The notes under the pieces: model-generated
Seen by the model: the letters and a program-made list of their open reading frames with translations, nothing else
What the model was told of the DNA's origin: nothing
The model's database searches: none
Program-made: the position numbers and the translations under genes
Source: an uncultured Eubacteriales bacterium
GTDB lineage: Bacteria; Bacillota; Clostridia; Oscillospirales; Oscillospiraceae
Assembly: GCA_900549885.1 (NCBI GenBank)
Contig: URQA01000151.1
Location: 1 to 5,732 of the forward strand
DNA length: 5,732 bases
Reading direction: 5' to 3'
Shown: positions 1 through 5,400 of the stretch, in pieces
Layout: every line of letters starts with the position of its first letter
Numbering within the stretch: position 1 is the stretch's first letter

Positions 1-23
1 GCAGCTGGGTTTTTCGATTCGGC

Positions 24-43
24 GGCGGGACCCCATACCCGCC
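24..43 (-). other. Hairpin just 3' of the candidate Y-like RNA
   Basis: On the minus strand GGCGGG pairs with CCCGCC across an eight-base loop, giving six GC pairs. It lies just beyond the closing helix of the candidate RNA at 49-221. It is followed by an A-rich stretch rather than a T-tract, so it is not a standard intrinsic terminator. It could be a 3' processing or stability hairpin, or part of a longer RNA that runs off the left edge of the window. The pairing is seen directly; the role is unknown. Confidence 0.35.
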
Positions 44-48
44 CTCGC

Positions 49-221
49 CGGCGGTCAATGCTGGGTGGTACGACATAAAAGGAACACCTGCGGTCGTGCG
101 CAGTCGGGGCCTTACGATTTCGTCGGGACTCGAACCCGGCGCCTGCCCTTGGGCGCTGCCACTGTGCGGACTCATTCTCAGCCGCTGAGATCACATTCGC
201 TCCGCCTGCTACCAGCCGCCG
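49..221 (-). ncRNA. Candidate Y-RNA-like (YrlA-type) RNA with tRNA-like domain
   Basis: This segment starts four bases after the stop codon of the DIP1984-family gene, on the same strand. Its ends pair: CGGCGGCTGGT (221-211) with ATTGACCGCCG (59-49), ten of eleven positions counting G-U pairs. The arms contain GGCTGGT and TTGACC, which resemble the Ro60-binding stem of Y RNAs (vertebrate Y RNAs start GGCUGGU and carry UUGAC near the 3' end). Inside are four short hairpins. One is a D-arm-like GCGG/CCGC hairpin (185-166). The second is a five-pair GCGCC/GGCGC hairpin with an eight-base loop (156-139). The third is a T-arm CGGG-TTCGAGT-CCCG (138-124) that matches the universal tRNA T-loop. The fourth is a CTGCG/CGCAG hairpin (103-88). 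There is no convincing seven-pair acceptor stem and no CCA, so it is not an ordinary tRNA. Bacterial YrlA RNAs are known to combine a Ro-binding stem with a tRNA-mimic domain. No Ro60 (rsr) gene is visible here. No separate promoter was found, so it may be processed from the DIP1984 transcript. Confidence 0.6.
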
Positions 222-224
222 CCG

Positions 225-674
225 TTACAATTCCGTGGTCCAGTTGGTCTGTTGGAGCTCGTTGTCCAGAAGGCGCAGCTCCTTGGCCATGGTGTCCACC
301 TGGGCCTGAATTGTCTTCACGTCCACGGTGCTGAGAATGCGAATTTCGGAACGGGTGGCTCGGCGGGCGGTCTGGCTGGCCGTCTCCGCCAGCTCCCGGT
401 AGGCTTCCAGCCGCAGCCGCAGGCAGTCCTTCCGGGCGATGATCTGGGTGAGGGTCTTGTCGTTCACCACCGTGCGGCTGTTGGCCAGGTTGATGGAGGC
501 CATCAGTTCCTCCAGCCGGGCTGTGGCACGGTCCAGCTGGGCAAGCAGGTCCCCGGGATCCTCGGCGGGGGCCTCACCCTCTTGGACGATGGCGTTATGA
601 GACAGACGGGATCTCAGCTGCTCGATCTGGCGATTGAGGTCTGCCCGCTCCTGCAATGCTTCTGCCAATTTCAT
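225..674 (-). CDS. DIP1984-family protein
   Basis: This 149-residue protein resembles the DIP1984 family, named after a Corynebacterium diphtheriae protein, whose biochemical function is not established to my knowledge. Family-like features seen here are the N-terminal MKLAEAL followed by a charged helix with RADL and IEQLRSRL (residues 1-24), VQEGEAPAEDP (30-40), a central helix, SEIRILSTVDV (109-119) and the C-terminal NWTTEL (144-149). The protein is mostly amphipathic helix and probably forms coiled coils; there is no signal peptide or membrane segment, so it is cytoplasmic. The start at 674 is chosen because AAAGGAGG lies nine bases upstream (691-684) and MKLAEAL is the family's usual beginning. 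An upstream in-frame ATG at 722 would add 16 atypical residues and has no such site. A promoter lies at 772-800. A Y-RNA-like element follows immediately. I recall DIP1984 genes being discussed in RNA-repair or Y-RNA contexts but cannot verify this here, so a role in RNA handling is inference. Confidence 0.85.
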   Translation of the reverse strand: MKLAEALQERADLNRQIEQLRSRLSHNAIVQEGEAPAEDPGDLLAQLDRATARLEELMASINLANSRTVVNDKTLTQIIARKDCLRLRLEAYRELAETASQTARRATRSEIRILSTVDVKTIQAQVDTMAKELRLLDNELQQTNWTTEL

Positions 675-771
675 GGGGCTATGCCTCCTTTGATATGGAC
701 TGGCCGTATGGGCATGATCCAAGATTTGTCTCAGGGTACCACAGCGAGAGAAAAAACTCCACTACAAAAGG

Positions 772-800
772 ATTACAGTTTTCTAACAATTCGGTGACAA
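772..800 (-). promoter_or_regulatory. Promoter of the DIP1984-family gene
   Basis: Read on the minus strand, TTGTCA (800-795) and TGTAAT (777-772) are separated by exactly 17 bases, each one mismatch from the sigma-A consensus. Transcription would start near 765 and give a leader of about 90 bases before the ATG at 674. It is divergent from the tRNA-Arg promoter, whose -35 element lies about 80 bases away. No gene or clear structure is seen between the two promoters. Confidence 0.55.
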
Positions 801-882
801 GGGCAGCGCCATCCCGGCTCCAGTCCGTTTTGGATGCAGGAGTGTGGGAAAACGAGGCGGCATGGATTTTTTGCCCGTTCCG

Positions 883-911
883 TTGACAGCCGGGAAGAAA
901 TTGGGTAAAAT
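883..911 (+). promoter_or_regulatory. Promoter of tRNA-Arg(CCT)
   Basis: A consensus -35 TTGACA (883-888) is followed by a 17-base spacer and a -10 TAAAAT (906-911), one mismatch from TATAAT. A T-rich run just upstream (from about 866) could act as an UP element. Transcription would begin near 918, giving a 5' leader of about 35 bases to be removed by RNase P before the mature tRNA starts at 953. This is the strongest promoter in the window, as expected for a stable RNA. Confidence 0.8.
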
Positions 912-952
912 AAAATAATACCGGGAACAGTCCGTCCCCCAGCGCCAGATCT

Positions 953-1029
953 GCCCCGATAGCTCAGCAGGATAGAGCGTCCGCCTCCTAAGCGGAAGGC
1001 CGCTGGTTCGAATCCAGTTCGGGGTGCCA
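953..1029 (+). tRNA. tRNA-Arg, anticodon CCT
   Basis: This is a complete 77-base cloverleaf. The seven-pair acceptor stem is GCCCCGA with TCGGGGT (the terminal pair is G-U), followed by discriminator G and an encoded CCA. The D-arm contains AGCTCAGCAGGATAGAGC. The anticodon stem TCCGC/GCGGA closes the loop CTCCTAA with anticodon CCT, which reads the arginine codon AGG. The T-arm is CTGG-TTCGAAT-CCAG. It has its own promoter at 883-911 and its own terminator at 1030-1067, so it is a single-gene transcription unit. No integrase gene or duplicated tRNA 3' end is visible nearby, so there is no sign that this tRNA gene is an occupied integration site within the window. Confidence 0.97.
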
Positions 1030-1067
1030 GCTCGTGGCAAGCGACATATCGCTTGCCACGAGCTTTT
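1030..1067 (+). terminator. Intrinsic terminator of tRNA-Arg
   Basis: A perfect 15-pair stem is formed by GCTCGTGGCAAGCGA (1030-1044) and TCGCTTGCCACGAGC (1049-1063). The loop is CATA and the stem is followed by TTTT and a T-rich stretch. It begins immediately after the CCA of the tRNA. The stem is unusually long and without mismatches. The minus strand has no T-run on the other side, so it acts on plus-strand transcripts only. Confidence 0.9.
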
Positions 1068-1115
1068 CATTTTATTCTAAAGCTCATCGCGCACTTATTC
1101 TGTAGCGCTTTGAGG

Positions 1116-1141
1116 CCGCCGCTTCGCGGCGGTTTTGTCTT
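1116..1141 (+). terminator. Second terminator-like hairpin after the tRNA
   Basis: CCGCCGC (1116-1122) pairs with GCGGCGG (1126-1132) around a TTC loop and is followed by TTTTGTCTT. It has the form of a short, very stable intrinsic terminator. It lies about 50 bases past the tRNA terminator with no gene in between, so it could be a backup terminator or a leftover from a lost gene. Confidence 0.55.
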
Positions 1142-1178
1142 ATCACGAGAAGATATCGCGTTTAACCATTCCTTCTGT

Positions 1179-1213
1179 GCCAGAGCAAAGCGAACGTTGC
1201 TCCGGCCTTTTTT
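1179..1213 (+). terminator. Third terminator-like hairpin upstream of the FAD/Rieske gene
   Basis: GCC-A-GAGCAA (1179-1188) pairs with TTGCTC-C-GGC (1197-1206) with one A/C mismatch and an eight-base loop, followed by C and then TTTTTT (1208-1213). It looks like a working intrinsic terminator and lies 115 bases before the ATG at 1328. It may close the tRNA region, or act as an attenuator if the FAD/Rieske gene is transcribed from further upstream. Between it and the ATG I see only a weak promoter candidate: ATGTCA (1248-1253), 17 bases, TAATTT (1271-1276). Confidence 0.55.
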
Positions 1214-1327
1214 GCCTTCGGCGGTCGTTGGCCCGCCTGCCAGAGAGATGTCACCAGAGGTCTGCCCGAATAATTTTCTCCGACGGAAGGACAATATGGG
1301 TCAATAGGACATTGGGGAGGAAGGACC

Positions 1328-2647
1328 ATGAACTCATTATGGGAACAAACGTCCACGCACAGGGACTTCCCCCGGCTGGAGCGGGATGTGAAAACCAGGG
1401 TACTCATCATCGGCGGCGGAATGGCGGGCGTGTTGTGCGCCCATCTGCTGCACCAGGCGGGGATCCCTTATGTGCTGGCAGAGGCTGGGCGCGTCTGCGG
1501 CGGCGTCACCAAAAACACCACCGCGAAGATCACCGTCCAGCACGGGCTAATCTACCACAAGCTGGTAGAGCGGTTTGGCGTGGAGCGGGCCGGGCAATAT
1601 CTCCGGGCCCAGGAGACGGCGCTGGAACAGTATCGTGAGCTGTGTCAGGACATCGACTGTGGGTTTGAGGAAAAAGATGCCTACGTCTACTCCCGAAAAG
1701 ACCGGGAGAAAATAGATCGGGAGCTGAGGGCACTGGACAAGCTGGGATATCCGGCGGAATTTGCCGGGCAGCTTCCCCTGCCCTTTTCCGTAGCCGGTGC
1801 GGTGAAGTGCCCCAGACAGGCCCAGTTCCACCCCTTGAAATTTATCTCCGCCCTGTCCAAACCCCTGAATATCTATGAACACACTACCGTGCGGGAGCTG
1901 GCTGGCACCACGGCAGTGACCGATTATGGAAAAATTACGGCGGAACAGATCATCGTAACCACCCACTTTCCCTTTCTTAACAAGCACGGAAGCTACTTCC
2001 TCAAGCTGTACCAGCACCGCTCCTATGTCGTCGCCCTGGAAAACGGGCCGGATGTGGATGGCATGTATGTAGATGAAGCCCAGACGGGACTGTCGTTCCG
2101 CAATAATGGAAATTTACTGCTTCTGGGCGGCGGGGACCACCGCACCGGAAAGCAGGGCGGGAACTGGAGGGAACTGCGGGAGTTCGCCCGGCGGCATTAT
2201 CCCAATGCCCGGGAACAGTATCATTGGGCCACTCAAGACTGTATGAGCCTGGACGGTGTGCCCTATATCGGGAACTATTCCGCTTCCACCTCCGGCCTGT
2301 ATGTGGCCACCGGCTTCAACAAGTGGGGCATGACCACCTCTATGGCCGCGGCCATGCTCCTGAGCGACTTGGTGCAGGGAAAGGAAAACCCCTGGCAGGA
2401 CGTGTTTTCCCCGTCCAGGACCATGCTCCATCCCCAGCTGGTGGTAAACGGTTTTGAGGCGCTGGTCAGCCTCCTGACCCCCACGGCCAGGCGCTGCCCT
2501 CACCTGGGCTGCGCCCTGAAATGGAATCCCTGTGAACACACCTGGGACTGCCCCTGCCATGGGTCCCGCTTCACCCGGGAAGGAAAGCTCATCGACAATC
2601 CGGCCACAGGGGACCTAAGCCGTCGGATTGTCAGGGAGCGGGATTAG
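1328..2647 (+). CDS. FAD-dependent oxidoreductase with C-terminal Rieske domain
   Basis: This 439-residue protein combines a DadA/glycine-oxidase-type FAD domain with a [2Fe-2S] Rieske module. The dinucleotide-binding motif RVLIIGGGMAG lies at residues 24-34. A second FAD-contacting segment near the C-end of the oxidase, TSGLYVATGFNKWGMT, is at 321-336. The Rieske ligands are C390 and H392 (CPHLGC) and C408 and H411 (CPCHGSRF). There is no signal peptide, so the protein should be cytoplasmic. It belongs to the group that includes Bacillus YhfW; the substrate and electron partner are not known and cannot be read from the sequence. The Rieske part is very short: C390 follows soon after the FAD domain, without the 50 or so residues of beta-sandwich that normally precede the first ligand. 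The start at 1328 has GGAGG seven bases upstream (1316-1320). The gene is monocistronic and ends at the bidirectional terminator at 2733-2769. Confidence 0.9.
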   Translation: MNSLWEQTSTHRDFPRLERDVKTRVLIIGGGMAGVLCAHLLHQAGIPYVLAEAGRVCGGVTKNTTAKITVQHGLIYHKLVERFGVERAGQYLRAQETALEQYRELCQDIDCGFEEKDAYVYSRKDREKIDRELRALDKLGYPAEFAGQLPLPFSVAGAVKCPRQAQFHPLKFISALSKPLNIYEHTTVRELAGTTAVTDYGKITAEQIIVTTHFPFLNKHGSYFLKLYQHRSYVVALENGPDVDGMYVDEAQTGLSFRNNGNLLLLGGGDHRTGKQGGNWRELREFARRHYPNAREQYHWATQDCMSLDGVPYIGNYSASTSGLYVATGFNKWGMTTSMAAAMLLSDLVQGKENPWQDVFSPSRTMLHPQLVVNGFEALVSLLTPTARRCPHLGCALKWNPCEHTWDCPCHGSRFTREGKLIDNPATGDLSRRIVRERD

Positions 2648-2732
2648 GGAGGGATCGGCATGGGTGGCCAGTGAAAGAACGGAAAAAGAAGAGCGCCTGA
2701 AAACGACCCTGCCCCAATCACGTACGAAAAAT

Positions 2733-2769
2733 AAAACCGGGACAGCCTTCGCAGCTGTCCCGGTTTTTT
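2733..2769. terminator. Bidirectional terminator between the convergent FAD/Rieske and prmA genes
   Basis: AAAACCGGGACAGC (2733-2746) and GCTGTCCCGGTTTT (2754-2767) form a 14-pair stem with the loop CTTCGCA. A run of six Ts follows on the plus strand, and an AAAAATAAAA stretch on the other side gives a T-tract on the minus strand. It can therefore stop both the plus-strand FAD/Rieske transcript and the minus-strand prmA operon, whose last stop codon is at 2800. The bases from 2648 to 2732 hold no gene that I can support. Confidence 0.92.
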
Positions 2770-2799
2770 ACGCGCTTGGTCGACTGACGGGGCTTACGC

Positions 2800-3744
2800 T
2801 TACCGCCGCTGGGCCGAGAAGGCGCACCAGCCCGAACGTTCCAGCCGGCGGGTGATGGCCAGGCCGTTGGCCTGGATGGCGGCAGCCACCTCATCCGCCC
2901 GGTCGTCGATAATACCGGAGGCCAGGAACACCCCATCCGGAGCCATGAACTGCTCCACCGCGGCGGACAGGGGGATGATGACATCCGCCACGATGTTGGC
3001 CAGCACCACCCGGTTTTGGCCCGGACGTAACTTTGCCGCCAGCTTGGCGTCCCCCAGCACGTTGCCGGCGTATACCGTCAGCCGGTCCGGGCCGATACCG
3101 TTCATAGCTGCGTTTTCATAGGCCACGTCCACCGCCTTAGGGTCGATGTCCACCCCGATGGCGTGCGCTGCCCCCAGCCCCAGGGCAGCGATGGCCAAGA
3201 TACCCGAACCGCACCCCAGGTCCAGCACCTGGCAGCCGGGCCGCACCGCCTCCTCCAGCAGCTCCAGGCACAGCTGAGTGGTGGCGTGGGAGCCGGTGCC
3301 AAAGGTGAGACCGGGATTCAGGTACAGCGGCACCCGGCCATCGGGCACATCCTGGCCCCGCATCCACTCGGGGACAATGTAGATTTTTTTGCCCACGGAG
3401 ATGGGCTGGTAATACTTCTGCCAGGAGGTAGCCCAATCCTCTTCCCGAAGGGAGATCGTCTGGGGTTCATACCGCTCTAGGCCGGACAGATACTGGCGCA
3501 GCTGCCGTTGCCCCTCCTGGTTGTCCGGCACATAGAACTTCACCCGGCTGGCTCCCTTCATCCGGGCGGCCAACCCCTCGTCCACATAGTCCCAATACTG
3601 CCGGTTCTGCTCTAGGAAGCGAAGAAATTCCCCCTCCTCCTCCACTACTAACCCGGCCATGCCGTTGGCAGTGAGCACGTCGCACACCCAATCCAGCTCC
3701 TGGGCAGGTACGGGCAGGGTCACTTCCAGCCACTGTTCACTCAT
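2800..3744 (-). CDS. prmA: Ribosomal protein L11 methyltransferase PrmA
   Basis: PrmA transfers methyl groups from S-adenosylmethionine to ribosomal protein L11 in the cytoplasm. The 314-residue length is normal for the Firmicute family. Residues 1-90 form the N-terminal L11-recognition region. The linker carries EEDWATSWQKYYQPISVGKKI (about 101-121), a family hallmark. NPGLTFGTGSHATT (143-156) is the conserved PrmA segment ahead of the catalytic domain. SAM motif I is VLDLGCGSGILAIAA (173-187), the acidic GVDIDPKAV follows at 197-205, and VLANIVADVI (247-256) is the catalytic ANI segment. GGAGG lies seven bases before the ATG (3756-3752). The start codon overlaps the stop of the upstream gene as ATGA, so translation is probably coupled. 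It is the last gene of a three-gene overlapping operon and ends at the terminator 2733-2769. Confidence 0.97.
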   Translation of the reverse strand: MSEQWLEVTLPVPAQELDWVCDVLTANGMAGLVVEEEGEFLRFLEQNRQYWDYVDEGLAARMKGASRVKFYVPDNQEGQRQLRQYLSGLERYEPQTISLREEDWATSWQKYYQPISVGKKIYIVPEWMRGQDVPDGRVPLYLNPGLTFGTGSHATTQLCLELLEEAVRPGCQVLDLGCGSGILAIAALGLGAAHAIGVDIDPKAVDVAYENAAMNGIGPDRLTVYAGNVLGDAKLAAKLRPGQNRVVLANIVADVIIPLSAAVEQFMAPDGVFLASGIIDDRADEVAAAIQANGLAITRRLERSGWCAFSAQRR

Positions 3745-4109
3745 GACGATCCCTCCGTTTTTCTTCCGCCCATGCGGGCGGATCCTTCAGGCTTTTTTAT
3801 GCCCTTCACGCTGTCCAGGCGGATGAGAAGCTCCCGCTCCTTTTTCTTCCCCTCGTCCGCCCGCACCAGCAGCCAGGCACTGTCGGCGTCCAGCACCCGG
3901 CAGGTGAGGCCGCTTACATCCCAACCATCGCTGTAAAGAGACAGGGTAACCGTCTGCCCGGCCAGCTTGGCCAGGCGGCGGGACAGATCTCGGGTGCCCG
4001 CCGGGCGGATGCCGTTTTCCCGAAGCAGCTGCTCCAGCCGCTGGACCCGCCCCCACAGGAGGATGGCAAAGACGAAGGCGATCATGCCGAATATGTTCAG
4101 GCTCTCCAT
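3741..4109 (-). CDS. Small membrane-anchored protein with a C-terminal domain like its neighbour's
   Basis: This 122-residue protein is not one I can name. Residues 4-20 (LNIFGMIAFVFAILLWG) form one probable membrane helix, followed by a short basic, coiled-coil-like stretch (RVQRLEQLLRENG). A soluble domain from about residue 48 to 108 follows: AGQTVTLSLYSD, a central CRVLDADSAWLLV, then KKKERELLIRLDSVKGIKK. This domain matches the C-terminal half of the XRE-type regulator encoded next to it, in the same order and with similar spacing. The start at 4109 is preferred because GGAGG (4121-4117) lies seven bases upstream and the ATG overlaps the previous TGA by one base; a GTG at 4112 is also possible. 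Its stop overlaps the prmA start. It may tether or counteract the regulator at the membrane, which is inference only. Confidence 0.85.
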   Translation of the reverse strand: MESLNIFGMIAFVFAILLWGRVQRLEQLLRENGIRPAGTRDLSRRLAKLAGQTVTLSLYSDGWDVSGLTCRVLDADSAWLLVRADEGKKKERELLIRLDSVKGIKKPEGSARMGGRKTEGSS

Positions 4110-4567
4110 CACACGTCCTCCTTCCCCTTCACGAAGGTGATGGCGCGGATGGAGGACAGGGGGATGAGCCGGTTTTCCCGCTGTTCCTTTTTCTCCTTGA
4201 CAAGCTCCACGTTGGCCCAGGCACCGTCAAACTCCCGGATGACGCACCAATCGCAGGCGGGTATGCCCTCATCCCCGTAAAAGGCCAGCTGCACCTTCCG
4301 GCCCGCTGCCTGCCGGAGCAGCGGGGTGACCAGGCCCGGAGCCGTCCCGGCGGGAGGGGCGGGGGCCTCTTCCCCGTCCTGAAGCAGCCAGTCGCAGCTC
4401 ACCCCCAAGAGCCTGCTCATGCGCACGATCTTGTCGGTCTCCGGGTAGGCGGTGTCGGACTCCCACCGGCTTACCGCCTGGCGGGGGACCCCCCGGCGCT
4501 CAGCCAGCTGCTCCTGGGTCAAATTGTTCTTTCGTCTGGCCTCGGCCAGCTTGCTCCCCATACTCAT
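4109..4567 (-). CDS. XRE-family transcriptional regulator with extra C-terminal domain
   Basis: This 152-residue protein starts with a Cro/C1-type helix-turn-helix domain (about residues 6-63). LTQEQLAERRGVPRQAVSRWESDTAYP (16-42) forms the helix-turn-helix and DKIVRMSRLLGVSCDWLL (45-62) the last helices. After a proline- and alanine-rich linker (66-80) comes a domain (about 88-148) with AGRKVQLAFYGDEG, CVIREFDGAWANVELV and KKEQRENRLIPLSSIRAITFVKG. This tail resembles the soluble domain of the next gene. I do not recognise the tail as a named family. The start at 4567 is preferred over the ATG at 4561 because GAGG (4580-4577) is nine bases upstream. The gene heads an overlapping operon with the membrane protein and prmA. 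Its likely operator, two 12-bp dyads, lies at 4628-4660, which suggests autoregulation. Confidence 0.9.
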   Translation of the reverse strand: MSMGSKLAEARRKNNLTQEQLAERRGVPRQAVSRWESDTAYPETDKIVRMSRLLGVSCDWLLQDGEEAPAPPAGTAPGLVTPLLRQAAGRKVQLAFYGDEGIPACDWCVIREFDGAWANVELVKEKKEQRENRLIPLSSIRAITFVKGKEDV

Positions 4568-4627
4568 AGGCGTTCACCTCATCGGTCAGGATGCATTCAG
4601 CATAGCAGCTCCCCCTGGATTTGCCAG

Positions 4628-4660
4628 AACCTTTGGATTTCACAATGCAACCTTTGGGTT
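4628..4660 (-). promoter_or_regulatory. Candidate tandem operator of the XRE-type regulator
   Basis: On the minus strand two near-identical 12-mers, AACCCAAAGGTT (4660-4649) and AATCCAAAGGTT (4639-4628), lie in the same orientation. Each has dyad symmetry (AAYC, four bases, GGTT). The spacer is nine bases, so the centres are 21 bp apart, two turns of the helix. They sit in the 106-base gap between the acetyltransferase stop and the regulator start. Helix-turn-helix dimers of this family typically bind such paired dyads. A possible -10, TATGCT, lies about 20 bases downstream (4608-4603) with no good -35; the nearer dyad would cover the -35 region. The repeat is seen directly; binding by the neighbouring regulator is inference. 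Confidence 0.5.
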
Positions 4661-4673
4661 GCGTGGGGCTGCT

Positions 4674-5252
4674 TTAGCTGTCTAGATGCGCTTCCCGGGT
4701 CTTGACCGCCCGCCATTCGGCCTCCAGGATGGCCATAAGGATGTCGTCTCCATATCCATCCCCGTCTCGGACGGCATCCCGGCACACCCCCTCTTCCCGG
4801 AAGCCCGCGGCCAGATAGGCCCGGCGGGCACGGGGGTTGAAGGAGAACACGTTCAGGGCCAGCCGGTGGAGGCCCAGCGCCTCGAAGGCAAGGTCCCGAG
4901 TGACCCGGACCGCCCAAGTGCCCAGGCCCTGCCCCCGGTCCTCCGGGCGGAAGATGCCGATGCGGAAGTTGGCACAGCGGGCATCCCAGTCAATCTCGTT
5001 GATGACGCATTCCCCTGCAATGCGCCCGGCGGGGTCCACCAGCAGAAAGTCCCGGCGGTCAGGATCGTCCAGGCAGGCCAGAAAGAAGGAGATCACCTCA
5101 TCCCTGGAATAGCGCTCTTTGCTGCCCGTCAGACGGGCCAGCTCCGGGTCAAGGCGTTCAAATCCCGCCCGGTAATAGTTCTCTGCATCCTCTTTTCGGG
5201 CCGGGCGGAGGGTGTAGCCGTTGTGTTCCCATGTGGAAGTTGTGCGTTTCAT
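4674..5252 (-). CDS. GNAT-family N-acetyltransferase, RimJ/RimL-like
   Basis: This is a 192-residue Gcn5-related acetyltransferase that uses acetyl-CoA, probably in the cytoplasm. After a short N-terminus comes YTLRPARKEDAENYY (13-27), the typical first strand and helix. Strands around LLVDPAGRIAGECVINEIDWDARCANFRIGIF (70-101) follow. The acetyl-CoA pyrophosphate-binding motif DRGQGLG is at 105-111. LALNVFSFNPRARRAYLAAGF (131-151) contains the Asn and the helix that are typical of the RimJ/RimL subgroup. The substrate, whether protein N-terminus, small molecule or antibiotic, cannot be told from the sequence. I prefer the ATG at 5252, with TGAGGA about nine bases upstream; the ATG at 5267 adds five residues but has only a poorly spaced AGGA. 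The gap to the mnmG end is 148 bases, with no clear promoter. Confidence 0.9.
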   Translation of the reverse strand: MKRTTSTWEHNGYTLRPARKEDAENYYRAGFERLDPELARLTGSKERYSRDEVISFFLACLDDPDRRDFLLVDPAGRIAGECVINEIDWDARCANFRIGIFRPEDRGQGLGTWAVRVTRDLAFEALGLHRLALNVFSFNPRARRAYLAAGFREEGVCRDAVRDGDGYGDDILMAILEAEWRAVKTREAHLDS

Positions 5253-5343
5253 CTGTTTTTTCCTCATTTCCTGGGGGCGGGGCTCGTTCTGAAGGCCACA
5301 ATTGCTTCCCTTTGATGGGCAGAACTAATTCCAACTGTGCTAA

Positions 5344-5361
5344 GGGGCCGGGCATGGCCCC
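5344..5361 (-). terminator. Possible weak terminator hairpin after mnmG
   Basis: On the minus strand GGGGCC pairs with GGCCCC around a six-base loop, 40 bases after the mnmG stop codon. Only TTAG follows, so it lacks a proper T-tract. It may be a weak or factor-assisted terminator, or an mRNA-stabilising hairpin. This leaves open whether the acetyltransferase gene is read through from mnmG. Confidence 0.3.
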
Positions 5362-5400
5362 ATATGCATACGCGTATCCCGCTCTATGGGCTCTCAGGCG

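Noticed and set aside
120..200. An ordinary tRNA on the minus strand, suggested by the T-loop GGGTTCGAGTCCC
   Set aside because: No seven-pair acceptor stem, no D-loop GG and no clear anticodon loop can be built around it; the flanking long helix fits a tRNA-mimic domain within a larger RNA better.
252..797. Long plus-strand open reading frame opposite the DIP1984 gene
   Set aside because: It is the antisense shadow of a recognisable protein, has no ribosome binding site, and its product resembles no protein family.
801..882. Possible regulatory element between the two divergent promoters
   Set aside because: Apart from a T-run that may serve as an UP element for the tRNA promoter, I found no repeat, dyad or reading frame worth calling.
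953..1067. tRNA-Arg as an integration site of a mobile element
   Set aside because: No integrase gene and no repeat of the tRNA 3' end are seen in the window; the sequence after it is simply a terminator.
1547..2560. Two minus-strand open reading frames of about 150 codons inside the FAD/Rieske gene
   Set aside because: They are antisense to a well-supported gene and have glycine- and histidine-rich shadow compositions.
4686..5315. 209-codon plus-strand open reading frame
   Set aside because: Antisense to the GNAT gene, whose acetyl-CoA motif is clear; the plus product shows no known motif.
5361..5377. Nested palindromes CATATG, ATGCAT and ATACGCGTAT after mnmG
   Set aside because: Short overlapping restriction-site-like palindromes that can arise by chance; no promoter or partner site is placed around them.
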